Part shown: piece after piece, positions 50,621 through 58,551 of the stretch
Layout of the letters: the number at the start of each line of letters is the position of its first letter
Position numbering within the stretch: the stretch's first letter is position 1
Source: JANQPX01 sp965204405
Lineage (GTDB): Bacteria; Pseudomonadota; Alphaproteobacteria; Geminicoccales; Geminicoccaceae
DNA: 64,000 bases
NCBI GenBank assembly: GCA_965204405.1
Contig: CBDBEN010000004.1
Coordinates: 124,001 to 188,000, forward strand
Direction of reading: 5' to 3'
Notes under the pieces: generated by a model
The model's input: the letters and a program-made list of their open reading frames with translations, nothing else
What the model was told of the DNA's origin: nothing
Databases searched by the model: none
Program-made: the position numbers and the translations under genes

Positions 50621-51879
50621 GCCGTGGCTCCGACGATCTTGCCTTGCACGGCACACTCGATGCAGTGCCCCATTCCGGCCAGAACCGGCTCATAACCATA
50701 GCCGCCAAGGATGTTCACCAACTTTGCCGAGTTGCTCATCAGCCGCTTCCAGCCGTTCGCTTCGCCGATCTCGCGGGCATACATCTGATAAAAGCAGACA
50801 CCTTCAAGAACGAGGCCACCGGCCTCCTCGATCTTCTTGATCATGCCCAAGCGGGTGGCCGCGGTCTTGATCTCGGGCGAGGTGGTTGCAAGGAGCGCTA
50901 CGTCCTTGTGAACCCTCCTCCCTTCGAGAAGCTCAGCAAGCGTCTGCATCTCCATCAAGGAGAGCTGCGGCCCAGCAAAAACCACCACATCAAGCTGATC
51001 ATCGCCTGGCTGGTAGCTCTGGATCAGCGCATCGACGTCCCGCTTTTCGAGAAGCTTGCACGTGGGCGGTGTTCCATCGAACACTTCCTTCAATGTCGGC
51101 GCTTCCGGTGTCACACCGATCATATGAAAGAGCGGCGTCGAGCCGAAGCTGGCAAGCGCCGCTCCGAATTGCTTCAGTTCATCCGATGTCGGTGTCGTCT
51201 CGATCCCGGCGATCACCGGCACGTCCCAATAGGATCCCATCTCCCGGCCGATCAACGCACCAAGAGCCCCCCACTCCGCAAGATCCCGCGGCTGAAACCC
51301 GACGTCGTATAGATGCCGGCCCAGCCGGTGCTCATCCAGATGAAATCCATAACGTGCCGTCCTTCCGGTGAGGGCCGCCGCCAAGGCAGAAGGGCCCCCT
51401 TCGAAGTTGGTGCGAGCACCTTGCACGCTGTTGGCGTAGATCGAAGAGCCGGTATCGCCGAACGCGAGGTGCTCACCGAAAACCGGCGGGCAGATCGTCT
51501 GATAATTGATGCAGGTATTGGTCATCATGAAACCAAACGCTTCGAACGCGCCGATGGCCCGGCACTCCAATGCCGCCATCTCATCGCTTTGACCGAGGCG
51601 TTTATAAGCCGCGAAATCGACGCCGCGGGGATCGGTGATCGAGGGAACCCGAACACGCCTCTCTCCGATTGGGCAAGCGGCCAGTTCCTCCAGGAACTCG
51701 ACACCGGCTTCACCCAGGGATTCCGGGTCCGCCATCAAATGAACTTGGGAGACCGGCACGGTATCGGCGGCATCGAAAAAGCCGCCGACACGGACGATCT
51801 GCTCCATCGCGAACTGCCTTGGACGCCCCTGGTCGCCGGCCAGCATCGCCTGCTCCACATCGGTAAGCTTCATGGCCAT
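50617..51879 (-). CDS. Aconitase X catalytic subunit (DUF521-like)
   Basis: A 420-residue protein of the aconitase X catalytic family. Recognisable parts: LTDVEQAMLAGDQGRPRQFAME near the start, FGFMMTNTCINYQ with a Cys likely binding the iron-sulfur cluster, GDTGSSIYANSVQGARTNFEGGPSAL (given in part: ANSVQGARTNFEGG), and EGVCFYQMYA and GHCIEC as further Cys sites. With the small subunit it should be a hydro-lyase. In bacteria such pairs are best known as cis-3-hydroxy-L-proline dehydratases, but the atypical small subunit makes the substrate uncertain. It is divergent from an SDR gene 214 bases away. Confidence 0.85.
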   Translation of the reverse strand: MAMKLTDVEQAMLAGDQGRPRQFAMEQIVRVGGFFDAADTVPVSQVHLMADPESLGEAGVEFLEELAACPIGERRVRVPSITDPRGVDFAAYKRLGQSDEMAALECRAIGAFEAFGFMMTNTCINYQTICPPVFGEHLAFGDTGSSIYANSVQGARTNFEGGPSALAAALTGRTARYGFHLDEHRLGRHLYDVGFQPRDLAEWGALGALIGREMGSYWDVPVIAGIETTPTSDELKQFGAALASFGSTPLFHMIGVTPEAPTLKEVFDGTPPTCKLLEKRDVDALIQSYQPGDDQLDVVVFAGPQLSLMEMQTLAELLEGRRVHKDVALLATTSPEIKTAATRLGMIKKIEEAGGLVLEGVCFYQMYAREIGEANGWKRLMSNSAKLVNILGGYGYEPVLAGMGHCIECAVQGKIVGATA

Positions 51880-52093
51880 GCTCTTTCGATCTCTTCCTTC
51901 GGTTACTCAGTGATGCTCATTTTTGGCCGGGCCAATGCTGTCCAACATGACCGATGTCACGAATTCTGCAAAGCAAGGAAGAAGCTGGAAATCCCGATAA
52001 CCGAACACCGCTTCTTTTCTCCAGGGAACAAGATGCTATCGTTGCTAACGATGCCGAGCGGTCATCGAAGGTTTGGGAACGGGAAAAACGATC

Positions 52094-52843
52094 ATGCGCT
52101 TAAACAACAAAATTGCTCTCGTCACAGGGGCGGCTTCAGGTTTCGGTGCCGGAATCGCGGAGACGTTTGCACGGGAGGGTGCGAAAGTGGCCGTGGTCGA
52201 TATCAATGGCAAGGGTGCCGCCTCGATCGCCGCCGGGATCGGCAATGCCGCGACCCCGTTCACCTGCAATGTGGCCGATGGCAAGCAAGTTCGAGAGACG
52301 GTCTCAAGCGTCGTTGACACCTTCGGCAGGCTCGACATCGTCGTCAACAATGCAGGTGTGAGCCACAAGAACAGCCCGGTCCTGGATGTCGACGAAGACG
52401 AGTTCGACCGTGTCTACGCCGTCAACGTCAAGTCGATCTTCCACATGGCTCATGCGGCTGTGCCGGTGATGCGCAGACAAGGCGGCGGCGTCATCATCAA
52501 CATCACGTCCACCGCCGGCATTCGTCCGCGCCCGGGCCTCGTCTGGTATAACGGCTCGAAAGGGGCAGCCAATGTGATCACCAAATCGATGGCAGTGGAG
52601 CTTGCGCCCGACAACATCCGTGTTTGCGGCATCGCTCCGGTGATGGGCAACACCGCTCTCCTCGAGACCTTCATGGGCGCCCCCAATACGCCGGAAAATC
52701 GGGCGAAATTCCTGGCCACCATCCCGATGGGACGCATGAGCGAGCCTCGGGACATTGCCAACGCAGCACTCCATCTCGCCTCCGATGACAGCGATTTTCT
52801 GACCGGCCTGATCATGGAGGTCGACGGTGGGCGCTGCGTGTAG
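52094..52843 (+). CDS. Short-chain dehydrogenase/reductase
   Basis: A 249-residue classical SDR. The cofactor motif is TGAASGFGAGIAETF, followed by NNAG (LDIVVNNAGVSHKN), catalytic Ser in NITSTAG, and Tyr/Lys in WYNGSKGA. The Asp after beta-2 (VAVVDING) predicts NAD preference. It reduces or oxidises a small alcohol or sugar derivative. ATG 52094 gives the usual SDR start; the open frame adds seven residues upstream. It is divergent from aconitase X and converges with the Gfo/Idh gene, so it may share a pathway with them, but the substrate is not known. Confidence 0.92.
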   Translation: MRLNNKIALVTGAASGFGAGIAETFAREGAKVAVVDINGKGAASIAAGIGNAATPFTCNVADGKQVRETVSSVVDTFGRLDIVVNNAGVSHKNSPVLDVDEDEFDRVYAVNVKSIFHMAHAAVPVMRRQGGGVIINITSTAGIRPRPGLVWYNGSKGAANVITKSMAVELAPDNIRVCGIAPVMGNTALLETFMGAPNTPENRAKFLATIPMGRMSEPRDIANAALHLASDDSDFLTGLIMEVDGGRCV

Positions 52844-52905
52844 TGGCATGCCCACGGCACGGACAAGCTGCCGCAAGCCTTTTTAAATATTGATCCGGCC
52901 CAGGC

Positions 52906-54042
52906 CTAAAGAAAAACCTCCGCGCCTTTTCCGGCCGGCAAGGGAGCCGGTCGTTCGACATCGCTTTCGATATCGAGATGGCGTCCTTCGGCTGACGATC
53001 GTTCCAGAGCGTCCATCACCTCCAGCACGTGAAGTGCAAGATCACCGCTGGCGCGATGCGGACGTCCTCTCCGCAGAGCCGCTGCCATATCCAAAAGCCC
53101 GATGATCCGATAGTCGGCGACCTTGCTGCCGTCGCTGGTCTCACGATTCGGCGATCCAAAAGCGAAAGAGGAGATGTTGAGGGCGGCCCATCCGCCTCGC
53201 GCGTGGCAGAACATGGGCTCACCGCCAAAAAAATTGGGGTCGGGCACCAGCATCGAGCCTTTGGTTCCGTAGATTTCGATCGGGCGGCGCTCATGCTTCC
53301 AAACATCCCATGACGTGCTGAGCGTCACCACGGCGCCATTCGCGAAGGTCAAGATGCCATGAACCGTCGTCGGCACCTCGACCGCAATCGTCTTGCCGAC
53401 CATCGGACCCTCTGCGGTGACGGTTCGCCGAGGAAAAGCCCTGGATGTCTCGGACACGACACGGCGCACAGGCCCGATAAGGTTGACGAGTGCGGTTAGA
53501 TAATAAGGCGCCATGTCCAGGACCGGCCCGCCGCCTTGCGTGTAGAAAAACGTCGGATCGGGATGCCAGTGCTCCATGCCGTGGGTGAGAAAGCTGGCGG
53601 CACCGCCGATAACCTCGCCGATCGTGCCCTGGTCGATGGCATGACGGCAGGTTTGGTGAGCGGCGCCCAGGAATGTATCTGGCGCCGTGCCGACCCGAAG
53701 CCCAGCACATTCAGCTGCCCCGATCACTTCCCTGCCCTCGGCAAGGGTCGCTGCCAGGGGCTTTTCCGAATACACATGCTTTCCGGCATCGATGATCTTC
53801 CGACTGACCTCGGCATGGGCAAGCGGCACGGTCAGGTTGACGACGATATCGATCCCGTCATCGGCCAGCAGGTCATCGACCGCAACGGCCTCCACGCCAT
53901 AGTCCTTGGCTTTGGCCAGGGCCGTGTCGCTGTTCAAATCGGCGACGGACTTGACCGCAATCTGATCGTAACACCTCGCCCCAGCCAAATAGCTGTCACT
54001 GATATTGCCGCAGCCAATCACGCCGATCCCGGTCATGCTCAT
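52906..54042 (-). CDS. Gfo/Idh/MocA-family oxidoreductase
   Basis: A 378-residue NAD(P)-dependent oxidoreductase. N-terminal Rossmann motif GIGVIGCGNISDSYL, the family EKP motif in GKHVYSEKPLAAT, and a C-terminal beta-sheet domain with GGPVLDMAPYYLTALVNLIG, where Asp and the Tyr/His region form the active site. Members oxidise or reduce sugars, inositols or their derivatives. It begins 7 bases after the sugar isomerase-like gene, in the same direction, so both act on the same sugar-like compound. Exact substrate unknown. Confidence 0.92.
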   Translation of the reverse strand: MSMTGIGVIGCGNISDSYLAGARCYDQIAVKSVADLNSDTALAKAKDYGVEAVAVDDLLADDGIDIVVNLTVPLAHAEVSRKIIDAGKHVYSEKPLAATLAEGREVIGAAECAGLRVGTAPDTFLGAAHQTCRHAIDQGTIGEVIGGAASFLTHGMEHWHPDPTFFYTQGGGPVLDMAPYYLTALVNLIGPVRRVVSETSRAFPRRTVTAEGPMVGKTIAVEVPTTVHGILTFANGAVVTLSTSWDVWKHERRPIEIYGTKGSMLVPDPNFFGGEPMFCHARGGWAALNISSFAFGSPNRETSDGSKVADYRIIGLLDMAAALRRGRPHRASGDLALHVLEVMDALERSSAEGRHLDIESDVERPAPLPAGKGAEVFL

Positions 54043-54049
54043 GGCTCCC

Positions 54050-54823
54050 TCACGCCGTCATGCTGGCAAGGTAGGTGTAACTGCGCGCCGCGAAGCGAAC
54101 GGGGTCTGCTGGCTTGTCATGCTCGACCACCATCCAGCGGGCCCCCTGGGCACGGCAGACCTTCCAAAGGGTCTGCCAGTCCAAGACGCCATAGCCGACA
54201 TCCGCCCAGCCGTCTTCCTCCCGTCCTTCACCATCTCTCGCTATGTCCTTGACATGAGCGGACTGCAACCGGTCGCGATAGCGTTCGAGCCAAGCTGTCG
54301 GCTCGGCCCCACCGCGTGCAAGCCAGGCGACATCGGCCTGCCAGGCAAGCGGGCTGGTCCCCGCTGCCTCGAACAACAGTTCCAGCGCTGTGGCCGCTCC
54401 CTCTTTCGGTGCAAGCTCCCAATCGTGGTTGTGATAGCCAAGCTTCAATCCGTTGCTCAAGAAAGCTTCCGACAAACGGCCAAGCTCCAGCCCCAGGTCA
54501 CGCCAGCCCGCCGCCGCCATATCACGGTCTTCGGCGGGAACGGCAGGCATGAAGAGAGCGGTGATGGCGAGCATTATTGCCGCATCCTGCATCGCGTCGG
54601 GCCGGTCACGAAGCTGTTCCAGACTGACATGGGCGGAAGAGGCTTTGAGCCCGCGCGCTTCGAGTTTTCTTTGGATCTTCTCTGCGTCATCCAGATGGGT
54701 GCCCAGCAGTTCGACGTGACTGAAGCCGGCACTCGCCGCCGTATCGAGCATGAGATCGACATCGCCAAGGCTGCGCAAGCTATAGAGCTGTATGGACAAG
54801 ACATCCGGCAATCCCATCGGCAA
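54050..54823 (-). CDS. Sugar phosphate isomerase/epimerase-like TIM-barrel protein
   Basis: A 257-residue protein of the xylose isomerase-like TIM-barrel group (IolE/YcjR relatives). Metal-binding positions fit SHVELLGTHLDD (Glu), KLGYHNHDWEL (His), WQADVAWLARGG (Asp) and WMVVEHDKP (Glu). Such proteins isomerise, epimerise or dehydrate sugars and inosose. It is the first gene of a two-gene minus-strand unit with the Gfo/Idh oxidoreductase, a very common pair in sugar catabolism. The first Met and the third residue Met are both possible starts. Confidence 0.88.
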   Translation of the reverse strand: MPMGLPDVLSIQLYSLRSLGDVDLMLDTAASAGFSHVELLGTHLDDAEKIQRKLEARGLKASSAHVSLEQLRDRPDAMQDAAIMLAITALFMPAVPAEDRDMAAAGWRDLGLELGRLSEAFLSNGLKLGYHNHDWELAPKEGAATALELLFEAAGTSPLAWQADVAWLARGGAEPTAWLERYRDRLQSAHVKDIARDGEGREEDGWADVGYGVLDWQTLWKVCRAQGARWMVVEHDKPADPVRFAARSYTYLASMTA

Positions 54824-54987
54824 TCCTTTCGTCTTGAGGCCTGTTCACGTTATCAGAGCCGATTGGATGGCCGATGTCGACCTGTACCGGGTCGAAGAGC
54901 CGGTGTTGCTTTGACAGTCTCCAGAGTAGGGCCTTGTTCTTCGCTCGAACCTTCCGCAGGATCGGTATCTACAATGATTGGAGGGTG

Positions 54988-56124
54988 ATGGTGGTGGATG
55001 TGTTGGTCAAAGGCGGGCGGGTCATTGATCCGAGCCAAGGGATCGATCGATTGGCGGATGTCGCGTTCAGCGGCGGCAGTGTCGAGCGTATCGATGCCGA
55101 TATTTCTCCCGACAATGCCAAGATCCTGATCGATGCGACCGGAAGGATCGTCACACCGGGGCTGATCGATCTGCACACCCATGTCTATTGGGGCGGCACG
55201 TCGATCGGCATCGAGGCGGACAGCATCGCCAGAAGGTCGGGCACCACGACCTTTATCGATGCGGGCACGGCGGGTCCTGCCAATTTTCTCGGGTTTCGCC
55301 GCCACGTGATTGAGCATTCCCGCGCTCGGATTCTCGCCTATCTGAACATTTCGTTTGCCGGCATCTATGCCTTCAGCGCCAAAGTGATGGTCGGTGAATG
55401 CGATGACATCCGTCTGTGTGATCCGGGTGAGGTGGTGCGGGTTGCCCGTGATCATCTCGACCTCACGGTCGGCATCAAGGTGAGAATCGGCAAGATCGCA
55501 AGCGGCGCCGATGCTGCGCCCTTCGACCTTGCACGCATGGCGGCAGACGAGCTGTCGATACCGCTAATGACCCATCTCGATCTGCCGCCGCCGACCCATG
55601 CGGACATCGCGCCCAAGCTCAACAAGGGCGACATCCTCACCCATTGCTTTCGTCCCTTCCCCAACGCGCCGATCATCTCGGATCGTCAGATCAAATCCGA
55701 GGTGCTCGCCGCCCGCGAGCGCGGCGTGGTGTTCGACATCGGCCACGGCATGGGTTCGTTCAGCTTCGATACCGCGCGCGCCATGATGAATGAAGGCTTT
55801 CTTCCGGACGTCATCTCCAGCGACGTGCACAGCCTCTGCGTCGACGGTCCAGCCTATGATCTCTTGGTTACGCTTTCAAAATTCGTCTGTTTGGACATGC
55901 CGCTTGCGGACATCATTCACGCCGCGACCGTAGCGCCGGCTGCAGCGATCAACCGGCCGGACCTAGGCACGCTAAAACCCGGAAGCGTTGGCGATGCCAG
56001 CATCCTTGAACTCCGAAACGGTGCTTTCGACTATGTCGACTCGACGGGAAAGCCGATGACCGGCAACCACCGCCTGTTCTGTGACGGCGTGATGATCGAT
56101 GGCGAATGGTGGCCCAACGACTGA
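54988..56124 (+). CDS. Amidohydrolase/deacetylase-family metallohydrolase
   Basis: A 378-residue enzyme of the amidohydrolase superfamily with the binuclear-metal site complete: H63 and H65 (DLHTHVYWGG), K164 as the carbamylated lysine (VGIKVRIGK), H196 (LMTHLD), H219 (ILTHCF) and D279 (ISSDVHS). The composite beta-sandwich is formed by the N-terminal VDVLVKGGRVIDPSQGID and the C-terminal LKPGSVGDASILEL. It fits the EF_0837/AHA_3915-like group annotated as deacetylase or dihydroorotase-like, which hydrolyse N-acyl or cyclic amides. GGAGGG sits so close to the ATG (2 bases) that one of the GTG codons at 54991 or 54994 may be the real start. Divergent from the isomerase gene. Confidence 0.88.
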   Translation: MVVDVLVKGGRVIDPSQGIDRLADVAFSGGSVERIDADISPDNAKILIDATGRIVTPGLIDLHTHVYWGGTSIGIEADSIARRSGTTTFIDAGTAGPANFLGFRRHVIEHSRARILAYLNISFAGIYAFSAKVMVGECDDIRLCDPGEVVRVARDHLDLTVGIKVRIGKIASGADAAPFDLARMAADELSIPLMTHLDLPPPTHADIAPKLNKGDILTHCFRPFPNAPIISDRQIKSEVLAARERGVVFDIGHGMGSFSFDTARAMMNEGFLPDVISSDVHSLCVDGPAYDLLVTLSKFVCLDMPLADIIHAATVAPAAAINRPDLGTLKPGSVGDASILELRNGAFDYVDSTGKPMTGNHRLFCDGVMIDGEWWPND

Positions 56125-56208
56125 CGGTCGACGAGTATCCTGCTTTCGAAGTTCATTCGATCTCACCAGCTTAACCTTTTTCTAACCTGACCGGTGCAAA
56201 ACTGACTT

Positions 56209-56298
56209 TGGTCCATGAGATCCTGGGAATCCGAGCCTCGCCCGCCCGCCGGGAAGAGGGGCGGGCGAGGCTCGGATTCCCAGGATCTCATGGACCAG
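56209..56298. repeat. R1-C, dispersed palindromic element with perfect 39-bp arms
   Basis: Arms 56209-56247 and 56259-56297 are exact reverse complements around an 11-base loop. Ends read TGGTCCATGAGATCCTGGGA. The other two copies have the same outer 20 bases but degenerate centres, so this is the best-preserved copy. Confidence 0.92.
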
Positions 56299-56400
56299 GA
56301 AAACCATCGTGACACACCATTATTAAGAAAAGATGAAAAGCGCTTGTTCCGATGGCAAAGTCGGTGGTGGATAATCGAACGAACTTCGCGATCAGGACAC

Positions 56401-56531
56401 CTAGAGCATGTTCCGATCAAACAGAACCGGCCCGCTCGCCCTCGCAACCACCCGCAGGATCCCGACCATATCGGGAAGTTGGGAGGGAGAGCGGGCTGGT
56501 GGTGACTTAATAAGATCGAAAAACGCTCTAG
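56401..56531. repeat. R2-c, 131-bp element with terminal inverted repeats
   Basis: The 18-base ends CTAGAGCATGTTCCGATC (56401-56418) and, inverted, CTAGAGCGTTTTTCGATC (56514-56531) agree at 15 positions. Inside, C-rich and G-rich arms flank CCCGACCATATCGGG. This is the layout of a small non-autonomous (MITE-like) element or an intergenic mosaic repeat. Confidence 0.8.
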
Positions 56532-56546
56532 GTTCCGATACGCTTC

Positions 56547-57317
56547 TCAATCCCACTCGATTTTGCCGTTGTGCAGCCGTGCGATCCCATCCGTCCGTCC
56601 TGCGAGCTCGGGATTGTGGGTCGCCACCAGGAGTGAGCTGCCTTCTTCACGGATGGTCTTCATCAACGTGTTGAAAACGATATCCGCGGTCTCCTCATCG
56701 AGGTTACCAGTGGGCTCATCGGCGAGCATGACGGCGGGACCGTTTGCCATGGCACGAGCAATCGCTACCCGCTGCTGCTCACCGCCGCTTAGCCTTGCCG
56801 GGCGATGGCTGGTGCGCTCGCCGACACCTAGAGCGCCCAGCAGCGTATGGGCCCGATCGACAGCTTCAGAACGGCTCTTACCGGCCAACATTTGCGGCAG
56901 CACCACGTTTTCGAGAGCATTGAATTCGGGCAGGAGGTGATGAAACTGATAGACGAAGCCCAGCTTTTCCCGCCGGATTTTCGTTCGCGCGGCATCGGAA
57001 AGCTTGGCACAGTTTTCGCCGACCAGGACAACGTCGCCGCTGTCGGGATGCTCCAGCAAGCCTGCGATCTGAAGCAAGGTCGACTTTCCGGCACCCGAAG
57101 GCCCGACCAGGGCACGGACCTCGCCGGCCGGCAGTTCCAAATCGACGCCGCGCAAAACGTCCAACATCACCTCGCCCTGATGAAAGCGGCGATTGATGTT
57201 CTTCAGCTGAAGCGCTGCCGTGGTTTGCTTCGCTTCCGGAGTCACCGCCCCGACGGGCATGATGCCATTGCTGCTGTCATGGCTGTCGAGAGGCTTGCTC
57301 AGGGGTGCATCATTCAT
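56547..57317 (-). CDS. lolD: Lipoprotein-releasing system ATPase
   Basis: A 256-residue ABC ATPase. Walker A GPSGAGKST, Q-loop VYQFHHLLPEFNALENV, signature LSGGEQQR, Walker B VMLADEPTGNLD and the switch His in VATHNPEL are all present. It powers release of lipoproteins from the inner membrane to LolA together with the LolC/E-type permease just upstream. ATG 57317 overlaps the end of that gene by 8 bases. The N-terminus has an extra 35-residue low-conservation stretch. It is the last gene of the proS-lolC-lolD unit in this window. Confidence 0.95.
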   Translation of the reverse strand: MNDAPLSKPLDSHDSSNGIMPVGAVTPEAKQTTAALQLKNINRRFHQGEVMLDVLRGVDLELPAGEVRALVGPSGAGKSTLLQIAGLLEHPDSGDVVLVGENCAKLSDAARTKIRREKLGFVYQFHHLLPEFNALENVVLPQMLAGKSRSEAVDRAHTLLGALGVGERTSHRPARLSGGEQQRVAIARAMANGPAVMLADEPTGNLDEETADIVFNTLMKTIREEGSSLLVATHNPELAGRTDGIARLHNGKIEWD

Positions 57318-58551
57318 AGCGAAGCGCCTCGACCGGATCGAGATTGGCAGCGCGCCAGGCAGGATAGAGCGTTGCCAAGAGGGAAAGAGCGAGGCCCATG
57401 CCAACCACGCTCAAGACATCAGGTGTCTCGATCTTGGTCGGCAGGTTGGAGAGGAAATAGACCTCGGCCGCAAACAGTTCATTGCCGGTGATCGTTTCGA
57501 TCCAGCCTTGGATGGTCTCGATGTTTCTCGCGAAAAGAATACCAAGGATAAAGCCGAGCAGCGTTCCCGTGACACCGATCGCCGCCCCGCTCATGAAAAA
57601 GATGCGCATGATCGTGCCGCGGGTCGCCCCAACCGTTCTGAGAATGGCGATGTCTCTCCCCTTCTCCTTCACCAGCATGATCATGCCGGAAATGATGTTG
57701 AAGGCGGCCACCATGATGATCAGGCTCAGGATCAGGAACAGGACGTTGCGCTCGACCTTGAGGGCGTTGAAGAACTGGTTGTTCATCTGCTGCCAGTCGA
57801 TCAGGCTGCCGACCGTACCGACCAGCGGACCGATATCCTCCCGATAGCCGGCAACGCCGTCAGGGTTATCGACCATGATTTCCACCAGGCTCGCCTTGCC
57901 CTCGAGCTGAAAGTAAATCTGCGCATCTTCCATCGGCATGAGCACGAAACTGTTGTCGTAGTCATACATGCCGACCTCGAAGAGAGCCCCGATTTCATAG
58001 GCTTTCATGCGCGGCACGGTGCCGAATGCCGTCGCGTTTCCCTGCGGCGAAATCAAGGTGACCTTGTCGCCGACACCCACCCCCATGCGCAGCGCCATGC
58101 GGGTGCCAAGAGCGATGCGCTTGTCGGAAATCGCCTCGATACTGCCGGCAATGATGCTTCTCGGCAGGAGTTTCTGATTGAGCAGGTCCTGCTGGCGCAC
58201 GCCGCGGACTACAGCTCCGGACGCCACCCCGTTGGCGGTCGCCATCACCTGACCTTCGACCATGGGCGTGACAGTTTCGATACCGTCGAGCATGCGTAAT
58301 CTGGACGTAAGGCCGTCAAAATCGTCGATACCCTGCGGCCCGGAGCGCACCACGAAATGTCCGCCCACGCCCTGCAGAACCCCCATGATCTCGGCGCGGT
58401 AGCCGCTCATCACCGCAAGCACCACGATCAACGTTCCGACGCCGAGCATGATTCCCAAGAGCGAGAACAGCGCGATCACCGAAATGAACCCTTCCTCGCG
58501 CCGAGGACGAAGATAGCGCCCCGCAACCCAGCGTTCGACCGGCCCGAACAT
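57310..58551 (-). CDS. lolC: Lipoprotein-releasing system transmembrane protein
   Basis: A 413-residue permease of the LolC/LolE family with four membrane segments: one near the N-terminus (FISVIALFSLLGIMLGVGTLIVVLAVM, quoted as FSLLGIMLGVGTLIVV), a periplasmic domain of about 220 residues, and three at the C-terminal FtsX domain. It starts VERWVAGRYLRPRREEGFISV, as is usual in this family. Alphaproteobacteria often have a single such protein acting as a homodimer. Its ATG shares one base with the proS stop (TGATG), and lolD overlaps its end, so the three are translated together. Confidence 0.95.
   Translation of the reverse strand: MFGPVERWVAGRYLRPRREEGFISVIALFSLLGIMLGVGTLIVVLAVMSGYRAEIMGVLQGVGGHFVVRSGPQGIDDFDGLTSRLRMLDGIETVTPMVEGQVMATANGVASGAVVRGVRQQDLLNQKLLPRSIIAGSIEAISDKRIALGTRMALRMGVGVGDKVTLISPQGNATAFGTVPRMKAYEIGALFEVGMYDYDNSFVLMPMEDAQIYFQLEGKASLVEIMVDNPDGVAGYREDIGPLVGTVGSLIDWQQMNNQFFNALKVERNVLFLILSLIIMVAAFNIISGMIMLVKEKGRDIAILRTVGATRGTIMRIFFMSGAAIGVTGTLLGFILGILFARNIETIQGWIETITGNELFAAEVYFLSNLPTKIETPDVLSVVGMGLALSLLATLYPAWRAANLDPVEALRYE

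Larger units (their letters stand above)
56125..56546. other. 422-base repeat-filled region between converging genes
   Basis: Contains R1-C (56209-56298) and R2-c (56401-56531) and no reading frame of interest. The hairpins may act as terminators for the metallohydrolase gene on the plus strand and lolD on the minus strand. Confidence 0.6.

Noticed and set aside
57220..58299. Long plus-strand frame (359 residues) opposite lolC
   Set aside because: Mirror of the lolC coding frame; His/Asp/Arg-rich without a fold, inside an essential, well-supported gene.
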